The position numbers were made by a program, and so were the translations under genes. From NCBI GenBank assembly GCA_016870355.1, contig VGBR01000008.1:1-64000 (forward strand): a stretch of 64,000 nucleotides of DNA. Reading direction: 5' to 3'. This document shows, piece by piece, positions 35,310-44,088 of this stretch. This DNA comes from Actinomycetota bacterium. Its GTDB lineage: Bacteria > Actinomycetota > Acidimicrobiia > IMCC26256 > PALSA-555. How positions within the stretch are numbered: the stretch's first letter is position 1; every line of letters starts with the position of its first letter. The notes below the pieces were generated by a model. That model was not told where the DNA came from and made no database searches. It saw nothing but the letters and a program-made list of their open reading frames with translations.

Positions 35310-35797
35310 CGCTCGATCGGCTGTGGGCCGGCTGGCGCGCGGAGTACGTCGGCAGTGTCGGCGCTGAGGTCGACGACAGCGGCTGCCTGTTCTGCGTGCT
35401 GGCGGAGTCAGAGCCTGACGAAGCGCTGGTCGTCGCCCGCAGCGATCGCACGTTCGCGGTGCTCAACGCGTACCCGTACACGTCGGGACACCTGATGGTG
35501 GCGCCGCTGCTGCACGAGTCCGAGCTTGATGCCCTCGGCCCTGAGGACGCGGCATCGCTCATGTCGATGGTCCAACGCGCCTGCACAGCGGTGAAGGCTT
35601 CGTATGCGCCGGACGGTTTGAACGTGGGCGCGAACCTCGGGCGAGCCGCCGGTGCGGGCGTCACCGGTCACCTGCACGTGCACGTCGTCCCGCGCTGGGT
35701 CGGCGACACCAACTTCATGACCGCAACCGCCGAAGCCCGCGTGCTCCCCGAGTGGCTCCCGACGACCCTCGAGCGGCTCCGCGCAGCGTGGCCCTGA
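35306..35797 (+). CDS. HIT-family nucleotide hydrolase/phosphorylase
   Basis: 163-aa histidine-triad protein. The triad is [10 protein letters not shown] and an N-terminal CLFC pair is present, as in the mycobacterial homologue next to thrS, reported to act on diadenosine tetraphosphate. Such a role would clear Ap4A made by aminoacyl-tRNA synthetases; this is inference from the neighbourhood. The ATG overlaps the thrS stop (ATGA). Confidence 0.88.
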   Translation: MTLDRLWAGWRAEYVGSVGAEVDDSGCLFCVLAESEPDEALVVARSDRTFAVLNAYPYTSGHLMVAPLLHESELDALGPEDAASLMSMVQRACTAVKASYAPDGLNVGANLGRAAGAGVTGHLHVHVVPRWVGDTNFMTATAEARVLPEWLPTTLERLRAAWP

Positions 35798-35805
35798 CTC
35801 GCTCT

Positions 35806-35820
35806 CGGCCCTGCGGGCCG
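35806..35820. repeat. Hairpin CGGCCC-TGC-GGGCCG
   Basis: A perfect 6-bp inverted repeat starts 8 bp after the HIT stop. Its reverse-complement twin, with loop GCA, is at 60274-60288. It may act as a terminator for thrS-HIT. Confidence 0.5.
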
Positions 35821-35839
35821 GGCCGCTCGGGCCACGCTC

Positions 35840-35868
35840 GCTGCACCGCAGGGTACCTGCGGTGCAGC
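35840..35868. repeat. Palindrome GCTGCACCGCAGG-GTA-CCTGCGGTGCAGC
   Basis: A perfect 13-bp inverted repeat with a 3-base loop, the longest of three sites sharing CGCAGG-N3-CCTGCG. It lies between the HIT gene and the membrane-protein gene and has no T-tract. Confidence 0.75.
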
Positions 35869-35881
35869 CGCTCGCTCTGGG

Positions 35882-35887
35882 TAGCGT
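35882..35887 (+). promoter_or_regulatory. -10 box TAGCGT, likely leaderless promoter
   Basis: TAGCGT is 8 nt before the ATG at 35896, with no ribosome site between. Confidence 0.45.
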
Positions 35888-35895
35888 TCCCGTCT

Positions 35896-36372
35896 ATGGC
35901 GAACGGCGACGAGCTCCCAAAGGATCTCGATGTCACCGCCTATGTCGGGCCGTACCTGTTCCCCGACCTCAAGCGCCGTCGCATCGCCGGATTGGTCGTG
36001 GCCGCCGTCGCACTGATCGGACTCATCGGCGGAGTCTCCAGCGGCAACGACGGTCTGCTTGTTGCCGGGATCCTGTTGGCGCTGATCGCCGCGTACCACT
36101 GGCGCGCGAGTTGGCACCTGGAGCTTGACCAGACCGAAGCCCTGGCCGCCGCCAGTCGCGCCGTCGGCTTCCCGGTGGGCCACGCATCAGCGCAGCTCGG
36201 CTGGCGCGGACTCCTCTCGCGCCCGAGCTGGCGCATCCTTCTCTATTCGGCCGACTCGCCCCCGACGCAACGAGGCCTGGCCGAGATCGACGCGATCGAC
36301 GGCACCATCCTCGGCCAGTACGTCGAGGACAACCCCGAAGACTGGTCTCAGTACGGTCTCGAGAGTCCCTAG
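35896..36372 (+). CDS. Conserved-looking membrane protein of unknown function
   Basis: 158-aa protein with a hydrophilic front (about 33 residues), two adjacent transmembrane helices (about 36-52 and 56-72), and a soluble C-terminal domain of about 85 residues (WRASWHLELDQTEALAAA, IDAIDGTILGQYVEDNPEDW). I do not recognise a family. The ORF track begins at 35752 inside the HIT gene and runs through the palindromes; the ATG at 35896 with its -10 box is preferred. It converges with the EF-G-like gene. Confidence 0.7.
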   Translation: MANGDELPKDLDVTAYVGPYLFPDLKRRRIAGLVVAAVALIGLIGGVSSGNDGLLVAGILLALIAAYHWRASWHLELDQTEALAAASRAVGFPVGHASAQLGWRGLLSRPSWRILLYSADSPPTQRGLAEIDAIDGTILGQYVEDNPEDWSQYGLESP

Positions 36373-36464
36373 ATCTTGGCGTTCTCAGCCTTCGCCGGGA
36401 CCCGCACATGGGCGAGCCGTCAGGATCGCCAGTGTGAAGACGACGAATGTTCGACCCCGCAGAG

Positions 36465-38471
36465 CTACGACTTCGCCTCCACGAGCGACGCGGTGATGCG
36501 GTCGACCATGTGCGCGGGTACCGGGTCGTAGTGCGAGTGCTTGAGCGTGAAGCGGCCGCGTCCCTGGGTGTGCGATCGCAGGTCGATCGCGTATCGCAGC
36601 ACCTCCGAGGTGGGAACGAGCGCGACCACCTCTACTTCTCCGTTGCCGATCGCGCTCGAGCCCTGGATGCGACCCCGCTTGGAGTTGAGATCGCCCATCA
36701 GGTCGCCCTGGTAGGCCTCGGGTGCGATCACGACCAGCTCGCTGATCGGCTCGAGGAGGATCGGCTGCGCCTTGGCCATCGCCTCCTTGAAGCCCAGCGA
36801 GCCCGCCATCTTGAAGCTCATCTCAGAAGAGTCAACCGGGTGGTACTTGCCGTCGAAGCAGGTGACGCGCACGTCGACCACCGGGAAGCCGTGCAAGCCA
36901 CCGCCTGACATGGTCTCGGCGATGCCCTTCTCGACCGCGGGGATGAACTGGCGAGGGATCGCGCCGCCGACGATCGAATCGACGAACTCGAAGCCGCTTC
37001 CGCGCTCGAGCGGCTCGATGCGCACGAACGCGACGCCGAACTGTCCGTGGCCGCCCGTCTGCTTCTTGTACTTGCCTTCTGCCTCCGCAGTCTCGGTGAT
37101 CGTCTCGCGGTAGGCGACCTTCACATCGTCGGTCTGAACTTCGACGCCGAACTTGCGCGAGAGCTTCTCGAGGGCGATGCCGACGTGCGTCTCACCCATG
37201 CCCCAGAGCAGCGTCTGGTGCGTCTCGGGGTTGCGCTCGATGCGGATCGCGGGGTCTTCGTCCTGGAGACGGTGCAGCGCGTTGGCGAGTTTGTCCTCAT
37301 CACCCTTGTTCTTGGCTTTGATCGCCACGGCCAACGTCGGATTGGGGGGATCAAGTGGTTCGACCTCGATGTCGGTGCCGCGCGTCGCGAGCACGTCGCC
37401 GGTCGCGGTGTCGGTGAGCTTGGCGACGGCACCGATGTCGCCGGCGGACACCGACTTCACCGTCTGTTGCTCCTTGCCGCGCATCGTGGAGAGCTGGTGC
37501 AAGCGCTCCTCGCTCATCGTGCGGCCATTCAAGAGGTTGGCGTCCTGGTCGACGGAGCCCTGGAGCACCTTGAAGAGGTTCACGCGCCCGACATAGGGGT
37601 CCACGATCGTCTTGAACACGAACGCGGCTGGCGGACCGTCTCCGACGCTCGGCGCCGGTCCTTCCTCGGCGATGAAGTGTGCGAGACGGTCGACACCGAC
37701 GAGCTTCGTGGCGCTGCCGCACAGCACCGGGAACACGCTTGCTTCGGCGATGCCCTTGGCGAGTGCCTGCTCGAGCTCCGGCGTGGTGAGCTGCTCGTCG
37801 TCGAGGTAGCGCTCCATCAGCGCGTCGTCGGCGACGACGATGCCCTCGACAAGCGCGTCGTGCACCTTGTGCTCCTCGGTGGCCATGTCGTCGGGCACCG
37901 CGCCGCTCGTGCCCTTGCCGGACGTGCCGTCGTAGGTCACGGCTTCGTCAGTCAGGAGGTCGACCACGCCGGAGAACGATGCCTCTTCACCGATCGGGAG
38001 CTCGAGCGGCGCCACACCAGCACCGAATCGCTCCTTGAGCTGGTCGAGGGTGCGGGCGAACGACGCCCGTTCCCGGTCGAGCTTGTTCACGAAGATCGCG
38101 CGCGGGATTCCCTGCGCCTCGGCGAGTGCCCAGGCCGTCTCGGTCTGCACCTCGACGCCTTCGACCGCCGACACCACGAACACCGCCAGGTCGGCGGCAC
38201 GGAGCGCAGCGGCCACGTCGCCGACGAAGTCGGCGTACCCGGGAGTGTCGATGACGTTGATCTTGTGACCGTCGTACTCAAAGGGCGCGAGCGCGAGCGA
38301 GACCGAGATCGTGCGCTTCTGCTCTTCGGGATCGAAGTCGCACACCGTGGTGCCGTCTTCGACGCGACCCATGCGCGTGATCGCACCCCCGACGAACAGC
38401 AGTGCCTCTGCGAGCGTGGTCTTGCCCGCGCCTCCGTGACCGACCAGGGCCACGTTCCGGATCTTCGACAC
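36465..38471 (-). CDS. EF-G-like GTPase (EF-G2 / FusA2 type)
   Basis: 668-aa translational GTPase with EF-G domains I-V. G1 is GHGGAGKTT, G3 is DTPGY with Tyr79 where canonical EF-G and EF-Tu have the catalytic histidine (DTPGH), and G4 is NKLD. The domain IV region (GKYKKQTGGHGQFG) resembles EF-G. The Tyr form is typical of the second EF-G-like subfamily, whose role is unclear. There is no rpsL, rpsG or tuf beside it, so it is unlikely to be the main EF-G. The GTG start follows AAGGGGG by 8 bp. Confidence 0.88.
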   Translation of the reverse strand: MSKIRNVALVGHGGAGKTTLAEALLFVGGAITRMGRVEDGTTVCDFDPEEQKRTISVSLALAPFEYDGHKINVIDTPGYADFVGDVAAALRAADLAVFVVSAVEGVEVQTETAWALAEAQGIPRAIFVNKLDRERASFARTLDQLKERFGAGVAPLELPIGEEASFSGVVDLLTDEAVTYDGTSGKGTSGAVPDDMATEEHKVHDALVEGIVVADDALMERYLDDEQLTTPELEQALAKGIAEASVFPVLCGSATKLVGVDRLAHFIAEEGPAPSVGDGPPAAFVFKTIVDPYVGRVNLFKVLQGSVDQDANLLNGRTMSEERLHQLSTMRGKEQQTVKSVSAGDIGAVAKLTDTATGDVLATRGTDIEVEPLDPPNPTLAVAIKAKNKGDEDKLANALHRLQDEDPAIRIERNPETHQTLLWGMGETHVGIALEKLSRKFGVEVQTDDVKVAYRETITETAEAEGKYKKQTGGHGQFGVAFVRIEPLERGSGFEFVDSIVGGAIPRQFIPAVEKGIAETMSGGGLHGFPVVDVRVTCFDGKYHPVDSSEMSFKMAGSLGFKEAMAKAQPILLEPISELVVIAPEAYQGDLMGDLNSKRGRIQGSSAIGNGEVEVVALVPTSEVLRYAIDLRSHTQGRGRFTLKHSHYDPVPAHMVDRITASLVEAKS

Positions 38472-38620
38472 GAGCCGAACCCCCTTCGTCGCGACGGACG
38501 TTCGCGGAGTCTACGGTCGCGCTGCCCCTCGTTCCTCCGGGCACAGACGTTGTGGGAACAGGGGCCGATCAGAGCGCCCTGATACCCTGACCCCTCCGAT
38601 CGTCGAAAGGCTCTCGCCGC

Positions 38621-39301
38621 ATGCTGGACGGACGTTGGCGCGCGAAGGCCGAACGGGGTCTCGATCCCATCGGACGGGCGTTGCATCGCATCGGCGTGTC
38701 GGCTGACGCGCTCACGATCTTCGGACTGTTGGTTGCGATCGGCACCGCTGCGCTCATCGCGAACGGAAACCTGGCGCTCGCGGTCATCGGCGTGATCCTG
38801 ACCGGGCTTCCGGACCTGCTCGATGGCTCGGTCGCGCGCCACAGCGGCACCGCGGGATCACGCGGCGCGTTCCTCGACTCGGTCTGTGACCGGGTCGCTG
38901 ATTCGGTGCTGCTCGCCGGGGTCGCGTGGCACCTGACCGACGAGAGCGCGAACGCCCCCGTGCTGGCACTGGGTGTGCTCGCCTTGTCGCTCCTCGTGTC
39001 CTACGAGCGGGCCAAGGCCGAGGCGCTCGGGTTCTCGGCGCGCGGTGGTGTGATGGAGAGGTTCGAGCGCCTCGTGTTGCTCGGCGTGGGGTTGACCTTC
39101 GACATCCTCATGCCGGTCCTCTGGGTGATGCTGGTGCTGACGGCCGTGACTGCGCTCCATCGGTTCGCGATGGTCTGGCGGCAGGCCAGCCCTTCCGAAC
39201 GGCCCGCGATCTCTGACCGCATGCGCACGAGGTTCGTGCGGAGTCACCGTGCCCGGCGCTACCGCCCGCGCCGCCTATCTCGCGTATCGCGGCGGCGCTG
39301 A
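38621..39301 (+). CDS. pgsA: Phosphatidylinositol phosphate synthase PgsA
   Basis: 226-aa integral membrane CDP-alcohol phosphotransferase. The full catalytic motif D-x2-DG-x2-AR-x8-G-x3-D-x3-D is present (DLLDGSVARHSG...GAFLDSVCD). About six hydrophobic segments are seen and the tail is Arg-rich. With the acyltransferase and pimA downstream it likely makes phosphatidylinositol phosphate for PIMs rather than phosphatidylglycerol phosphate. A GAAAGG ribosome site is 10 bp before the ATG. Confidence 0.87.
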   Translation: MLDGRWRAKAERGLDPIGRALHRIGVSADALTIFGLLVAIGTAALIANGNLALAVIGVILTGLPDLLDGSVARHSGTAGSRGAFLDSVCDRVADSVLLAGVAWHLTDESANAPVLALGVLALSLLVSYERAKAEALGFSARGGVMERFERLVLLGVGLTFDILMPVLWVMLVLTAVTALHRFAMVWRQASPSERPAISDRMRTRFVRSHRARRYRPRRLSRVSRRR

Positions 39302-40142
39302 GGTCGCGCGGGCTCTCCCGCGTTCGATCGGAGTGCACGTCGCCCGCGGTGTGTCGCGCGCGATGACAACCGTCTGGACGACTCGGCGGAGGCAAGTCGA
39401 GCGCAACCTCGAGCGGGTGACGCGCGGTGAGCTGAGCCAGGAAGAGCTGCGCCAAGCCTCCGGGCGCCTGTTCGCGAACTACGGCCAGTACTGGCACGAG
39501 CTCTTCCGGCTGCGCCTCAACGACCCCGCGATCGAGCGCGACACCGAGGCGGAGGGCTACGAGCACATCGCCGGGCCACAGGCCGAGGGACGCGGGGTGA
39601 TCCTGGCGCTCCCGCACCTCGGCAACTGGGACGCCGCTGGCGCGTGGCTGGCCGGGCGCGGTCATCACATCACCGTGGTGGCCGAACCACTCGAACCGCC
39701 TGAGCTGTTCTCGTGGTTCGTCGAGCAGCGCCGAGTGCTCGGGATGGAGGTGATCCCGCTCGGCGCCGGCGCGGCCGGGGCATTGCTGCGTGCACTCGCC
39801 GACGGGGGCATCGCGGCTCTTGTGTGCGACCGGGACCTCACCGGTGACGGGGTCGAGGTCGAGCTGTTCGGCGAGCCCACGACGATGCCGGGCGGACCCG
39901 CGGTACTTGCGCTGCGCACCGGTGCGCCGATCGTGCCGGTCGGGATCTACTTCTTGGCGGAAGGCCGCCGACGGCTGCGGATCATGCCGCCGGTGCCCGC
40001 GGAGCGACGGGGGACCGTGCGCGACGATGTGCAGCGCGTGACTCAGGACCTCGCCCGTGTCTTCGAGGAGCTCATCTCGGCTGCCCCCGACAACTGGCTG
40101 ATGATGCAGCCGGTGTGGCCGAGCGACAGTCGCGCGCCATGA
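39249..40142 (+). CDS. PIM acyltransferase (LPLAT, LpxL/HtrB-like)
   Basis: 297-aa lysophospholipid acyltransferase-superfamily protein. The catalytic motif is PHLGNWDAAG, and the substrate-loop CDRDLTGDGVEVELFG and PTTMPGGPAVLALRTGA segments match the LpxL/PatA group. Between pgsA and pimA it most likely acylates a mannose of phosphatidylinositol mannosides at the inner membrane. The GTG start lies 53 bp inside pgsA, a longer overlap than others here, but the N-terminal AAYLAYRGGAEVARALP is typical of the family. Confidence 0.85.
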   Translation: MPGATARAAYLAYRGGAEVARALPRSIGVHVARGVSRAMTTVWTTRRRQVERNLERVTRGELSQEELRQASGRLFANYGQYWHELFRLRLNDPAIERDTEAEGYEHIAGPQAEGRGVILALPHLGNWDAAGAWLAGRGHHITVVAEPLEPPELFSWFVEQRRVLGMEVIPLGAGAAGALLRALADGGIAALVCDRDLTGDGVEVELFGEPTTMPGGPAVLALRTGAPIVPVGIYFLAEGRRRLRIMPPVPAERRGTVRDDVQRVTQDLARVFEELISAAPDNWLMMQPVWPSDSRAP

Positions 40143-41299
40143 GCGGACCGAACATTGGTGGCGCCGAAGTGCGCCGGCCGCTGCGGGTGGCGTTGATGTG
40201 CCCGTACTCGCTGTCGCTGTTCGGTGGTGTCCAGCTCCAGGTCCTCGGGCTCGCGCGGGCGCTGCGCACCATGGGGGTGGATGCGCGCGTCGTGGCACCG
40301 TCCGATGGGCCGCCGCCCGGCCCGGGGATCATCAGCGTCGGACCAACGCGCCGCTACCCGCAGAACGGCTCCATTGCCCCGATCGCATCAGGCCGCGCCG
40401 TGGCGAACCGAACGCTCGAAGCGCTGCGTTCGTTCACGCCGGACGTGCTCCATCTGCACGAACCCTTCTCTCCAGGCGCAAACCACGCCGCCATCCTCGG
40501 GACCGAGATCCCAGCCGTCGGCACGTTCCACGCCGCGTATCCCGGACGCAACGGTTGGTACGACGCCCTGCGCGTCCCGTTGCGGCGCGTCATCCAGCGA
40601 CTCGCGGTGTGTACCGCCGTGTCGGACGAAGCGATGCGCAACATCGAAGCCACGTTCGATGTGCCGTGCGACATCCTCCCCAATGGGGTCGAGATCGACA
40701 CGTTCGCGAGTGCCGAGCCGTGGCCGACCTCGCGCCCCGCGGTGTTCTTCGTCGGTCGGCATGAGCCGCGCAAGGGACTGCCAGTGCTCATCGACGCGTT
40801 CAGCCGCGTGACCGAGGACGCGGTGCTTTGGGTTGCCGGAAGCGGTCCGGAGACCGATGCCCTCCAAGCGCGCGGCCCGCGTGACGGGCGCATCGAGTGG
40901 TTGGGCGTCATCGACGAGGACGAGAAGGCGCGCCGACTGCGCGGCGCCACGGTCGCCTGCTTCCCGTCGATCGAAGGCGAATCGTTCGGCGTCGTGCTGC
41001 TCGAGGCGATGGCCGCGGGCGCCGCGGTGGTTGCATCCGATCTCACCGGATACCGGGACGTGTCCAGCGATGGGCGCGACGTGCTGCTCGTGCCCCCGGG
41101 CGATCCCGCGGCGCTCGCCGTCGCCCTTGAACGCGCACTCGGGGACAAGGCATTGCGAGCCGCACTCGTCGCCGCTGGCAACACGCGGGCGAAGGAGTTC
41201 GGGATGGGTCAGCTCGCGGAGTCCTTCCTCGAGCGCTACGACGCCGCCATCGGGGGTGCGGTCGGTCGTCTCGACCGGAGAAGTCCGGCGAGGCTCTGA
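40139..41299 (+). CDS. pimA: Phosphatidylinositol alpha-mannosyltransferase PimA
   Basis: 386-aa GT-B, family 4 glycosyltransferase that adds the first mannose to phosphatidylinositol using GDP-mannose. An N-terminal Gly-rich loop ([17 protein letters not shown]), [11 protein letters not shown] in the hinge region and the E-x7-E element [13 protein letters not shown] are visible. The ATG at 40139 overlaps the upstream stop (ATGA) and is preferred over the GTG at 40115. The pgsA-acyltransferase-pimA order is the conserved PIM operon of actinobacteria. Confidence 0.88.
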   Translation: MSGPNIGGAEVRRPLRVALMCPYSLSLFGGVQLQVLGLARALRTMGVDARVVAPSDGPPPGPGIISVGPTRRYPQNGSIAPIASGRAVANRTLEALRSFTPDVLHLHEPFSPGANHAAILGTEIPAVGTFHAAYPGRNGWYDALRVPLRRVIQRLAVCTAVSDEAMRNIEATFDVPCDILPNGVEIDTFASAEPWPTSRPAVFFVGRHEPRKGLPVLIDAFSRVTEDAVLWVAGSGPETDALQARGPRDGRIEWLGVIDEDEKARRLRGATVACFPSIEGESFGVVLLEAMAAGAAVVASDLTGYRDVSSDGRDVLLVPPGDPAALAVALERALGDKALRAALVAAGNTRAKEFGMGQLAESFLERYDAAIGGAVGRLDRRSPARL

Positions 41300-41303
41300 C
41301 CTG

Positions 41304-41334
41304 TGGACAGAGGCGTCGCGACGCCTTCTATGAT
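41304..41334 (+). promoter_or_regulatory. Promoter of lemA-htpX
   Basis: TGGACA (41304-41309) and a strong -10 TATGAT (41329-41334) are 19 bp apart, slightly long. A leader of about 37 nt with a GGAGGGG ribosome site precedes the GTG at 41377. Confidence 0.5.
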
Positions 41335-41376
41335 GTCGCCGGACCGAATCAGCCAGCGCTTCGGAGGGGTCGGCCA

Positions 41377-41937
41377 GTGACACCTGTGTATGTGATCGTC
41401 GGTGTTCTCGTTGTTCTGCTCCTCATCGTCATCCTCATCTACAACAGCCTGATCCGGTCGCGGAACCGCGTCGACAACGCGTGGTCGCAGATCGACGTGC
41501 AGCTCAAGCGGCGCTACGACCTGATCCCGAACCTCGTGGAGACGGTCAAAGGCTACGCGGCTCACGAGCGTCAGACCCTCGAAGCCGTCACGAGCGCGCG
41601 TGCACAGGCCATCGACGCGCAGCAGAGTGGCACGGTCGGCCAGCAGGCCCAGGCTGAGAACGCGCTGACGGGCGCGTTGAAGAGCCTGTTTGCAGTGTCT
41701 GAGGCCTACCCCGACCTCAAGGCCAACCAGAACTTCCTGCAGCTGCAGGAAGAGCTCACGTCGACCGAGGACCGCATCGCCTACGCGCGGCAGTTCTACA
41801 ACGACAGCGTGCTCAGCTACAACAACTCGATCCAGGTCTTCCCGAAGAACATCCTCGCTGGGATGTTCAACTTCGAGAAGCGGGAGTTCTTCGAGGGCGA
41901 GGCCGAGGCGCAGGGGCCGGTCAAGGTCGAGTTCTAG
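41377..41937 (+). CDS. lemA: LemA family membrane protein
   Basis: 186-aa protein with one N-terminal transmembrane helix (about residues 3-22), then a helical domain with the family segments [31 protein letters not shown] and [17 protein letters not shown]. The function is not known, but LemA often pairs with the HtpX protease, as here. The GTG start has a good GGAGGGG site 7 bp upstream. Confidence 0.92.
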   Translation: MTPVYVIVGVLVVLLLIVILIYNSLIRSRNRVDNAWSQIDVQLKRRYDLIPNLVETVKGYAAHERQTLEAVTSARAQAIDAQQSGTVGQQAQAENALTGALKSLFAVSEAYPDLKANQNFLQLQEELTSTEDRIAYARQFYNDSVLSYNNSIQVFPKNILAGMFNFEKREFFEGEAEAQGPVKVEF

Positions 41938-41985
41938 TCACTCCGCACGCTTGGTCCGGCACGTGAGCGCCAGGAGTTGAAGAAG

Positions 41986-42930
41986 ATGAGCGAGGCTCCA
42001 CAGCCCGTCGCGCGTACCGACTTCTACCAGGAGATCCGGCGCAACAAGTGGCGGACGTTCTGGATCCTCGTGGCGTTCGTCGTGCTCATCCTGCTGGTCG
42101 GCGCGGCCTTCGACGTCCTCATCGGGGCGGGGTTCGTGGCGGTGGCGATCGCGTTGGTCGTCGCGATCGTGATGGCGTTCTTCTCCTACTTCTATTCAGA
42201 TCGCGTGGCGCTGGCGGCTTCTCGCGCGAAGCCGGCTGAAGGGGAGGAGTACCGCCGCTATCACAACCTGGTCGAGGGGCTGTGCATCGCTGCCGGCTTG
42301 CCGAAGCCCAAGCTCTACGTCGTCGAAGACCCGGCCCCGAACGCCTTTGCGACCGGCCGCAACCCGAAGCACTCGTCGCTGGCGGTCACCACCGGCCTGC
42401 TCAACATGATGAACCGCGTCGAGCTCGAGGGCGTGATCGCCCATGAGCTGTCGCACGTGAAGAACTACGACATCCTCGCTGGCACGGTCGCCGTCATCGC
42501 AGTCGGCACGATCGCCCTCTTGGCTGACCTCGGGCTGCGTTTCATGTGGTTCGGAGGGGGGAAGGGTCGTCGCGACTCGCGCGACAGCGGAGGGATCGGA
42601 ATCGTGCTCGTGATCATTGCGTTTGCCTTGCTGGTGCTGGCGCCCGTCGCCGCGCAGCTGATGCAGTTCTCGATGAGTCGCAAGCGCGAGCTGCTCGCGG
42701 ACGCCACCGGGGTGCAGCTGACTCGATACCCACCCGGTCTGTGCTCCGCGCTCAAGAAGCTTCGAGACGACACCGCCGTCGTCCACTACGCGACGCGGGC
42801 TACCGCGCAGCTCTGGATCGAGTCGCCGTTGGAGCGGGACAAGGAGAAGAAGCAGGGGAGCTGGTTGAACCGCGCGTTCGACACGCACCCTCCGCTCGAC
42901 GACCGGATCCGCACGCTGGAGTCCATGTGA
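41986..42930 (+). CDS. htpX: Membrane zinc metalloprotease HtpX (M48)
   Basis: 314-aa inner-membrane protease involved in membrane protein quality control. Two N-terminal transmembrane helices (about residues 25-65), the zinc site HELSH at residues 153-157, two further hydrophobic segments and the third-ligand region RKRELLADATG are present. The ATG at 41986 is 9 bp after AGGAG; the ORF-track TTG at 41977 abuts that site and is unlikely. The stop overlaps the next gene (GTGA). Confidence 0.92.
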   Translation: MSEAPQPVARTDFYQEIRRNKWRTFWILVAFVVLILLVGAAFDVLIGAGFVAVAIALVVAIVMAFFSYFYSDRVALAASRAKPAEGEEYRRYHNLVEGLCIAAGLPKPKLYVVEDPAPNAFATGRNPKHSSLAVTTGLLNMMNRVELEGVIAHELSHVKNYDILAGTVAVIAVGTIALLADLGLRFMWFGGGKGRRDSRDSGGIGIVLVIIAFALLVLAPVAAQLMQFSMSRKRELLADATGVQLTRYPPGLCSALKKLRDDTAVVHYATRATAQLWIESPLERDKEKKQGSWLNRAFDTHPPLDDRIRTLESM

Positions 42931-44036
42931 GATTGGTTGGGTGGCGAGCGCGCGCCGGCACGCTCGCAGCGTGCGTAGTGCTCGTGGCCGGCGCGTGCAG
43001 CGACGGGAGCAGCGAGCAGGCCGCGAAGCCGAAGAAGCCGACACCGACGAGCACCACCACGACGACCATCCCGGTCCCGGTCGCACCGTTCACCAACCTG
43101 CCCGACACCGATGGCGTGGCGAATGGGCGCGCGTCGTTGGCGGTCAAGATCGAGAACAGCCCGGACGCGCGGCCGCAGTCCGGCCTCGATGTCGCCGACA
43201 TCGTCTATGAAGAGGTCGTCGAGGGTGGGATCACCCGGTTCTGGGCCGTCTTCAACTCGCGAGCACCGGAGAGCGTCGGCCCGGTGCGTTCGGTGCGGGC
43301 CATGGACCCCGGCATCATCAGTCCGCTTGGCGGGGTGATCGCGTACTCGGGTGGCACCGGTCCGAACGTTGCGCTCGTCCGGGCAACCGGCTTGGTGTAC
43401 GTGGACGAAGGCAACGCCGCCGATTCGCTGTACCGGGAGGGAAGTCGCAGCGCGCCGCACAACCTCTACGGGCGCACGGCGTCGTTGTGGGCGCGAGGTG
43501 GCACACCAGTACCACCACGACCGATGTTCCAGTACGTCGACGAAGGTGAATCGTTCACCGGCGTCCCGATCATCGCCTTCACGGTCGGCTTCCAGCCCGG
43601 CTACGACGTGACCTACGTGTGGAACGAGGCGCGGGCGGGTTGGCTCCGCTACCAACCGGCAAACGCACGGTTCGACGCAATCGGATCGACGCCGATCCCG
43701 AACCAGGTCGCGCCGCAGAACGTCATCGTGCAGTTCATCGACTACCCGAGGGGCTCCGAGGGTGACGTGATGGGCAGCGGCGCCGCCTGGGTGTTCTCGA
43801 ACGGACAGTACGTGCAAGGCACGTGGACCAAGCTCTACCAAGGCGCGCCGACCAGCTTCAGCGACGCCAACGGTGAACCGATCGCGCTGACGCCCGGTCA
43901 GACCTGGGTCGAGCTCTTCCCGACGGGTGGGCCCGTGGGTGTGCTCGCGCCGCCACCCACGACGACCTCGACGCAGCCCGAGAAGAACCAGGACGACGAC
44001 AAGAAGAAGCAGAAGAACCAGCAGGACGACGACTAG
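42927..44036 (+). CDS. DUF3048 (YerB-like) lipoprotein
   Basis: 369-aa predicted lipoprotein. A basic N-terminus, hydrophobic helix and lipobox (VAGAC, Cys at about residue 24) are followed by a Lys/Pro/Thr-rich linker and the DUF3048 domain ([40 protein letters not shown]). The C-terminus is a disordered Gln/Asp/Lys string. The function of DUF3048 is unknown. LspA at 22260 would process it. It starts in the htpX stop. Confidence 0.85.
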   Translation: MRLVGWRARAGTLAACVVLVAGACSDGSSEQAAKPKKPTPTSTTTTTIPVPVAPFTNLPDTDGVANGRASLAVKIENSPDARPQSGLDVADIVYEEVVEGGITRFWAVFNSRAPESVGPVRSVRAMDPGIISPLGGVIAYSGGTGPNVALVRATGLVYVDEGNAADSLYREGSRSAPHNLYGRTASLWARGGTPVPPRPMFQYVDEGESFTGVPIIAFTVGFQPGYDVTYVWNEARAGWLRYQPANARFDAIGSTPIPNQVAPQNVIVQFIDYPRGSEGDVMGSGAAWVFSNGQYVQGTWTKLYQGAPTSFSDANGEPIALTPGQTWVELFPTGGPVGVLAPPPTTTSTQPEKNQDDDKKKQKNQQDDD

Positions 44037-44051
44037 CGCGACCGATACCCC

Positions 44052-44069
44052 GGCCGACGCGGATCGGCC
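44052..44069. repeat. Short hairpin GGCCGA-N6-TCGGCC before pdxS
   Basis: A 6-bp inverted repeat with a 6-base loop lies just downstream of the DUF3048 gene and just upstream of the pdxS -10 box. It could be a weak terminator or operator. Confidence 0.35.
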
Positions 44070-44075
44070 CGCCGG

Positions 44076-44081
44076 TACACT
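44076..44081 (+). promoter_or_regulatory. -10 box TACACT, likely leaderless pdxS promoter
   Basis: TACACT is followed by 7 nt and the ATG at 44089. There is no ribosome site. Confidence 0.5.
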
Positions 44082-44088
44082 TGCCTGC

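Noticed and set aside
37047-38582. 511-aa plus-strand ORF opposite the EF-G-like gene
   Set aside because: Antisense shadow; the minus strand encodes a full translational GTPase.
41300-41376. Possible tRNA or small RNA before lemA
   Set aside because: No cloverleaf or strong stem; the region is explained by a promoter and ribosome site.
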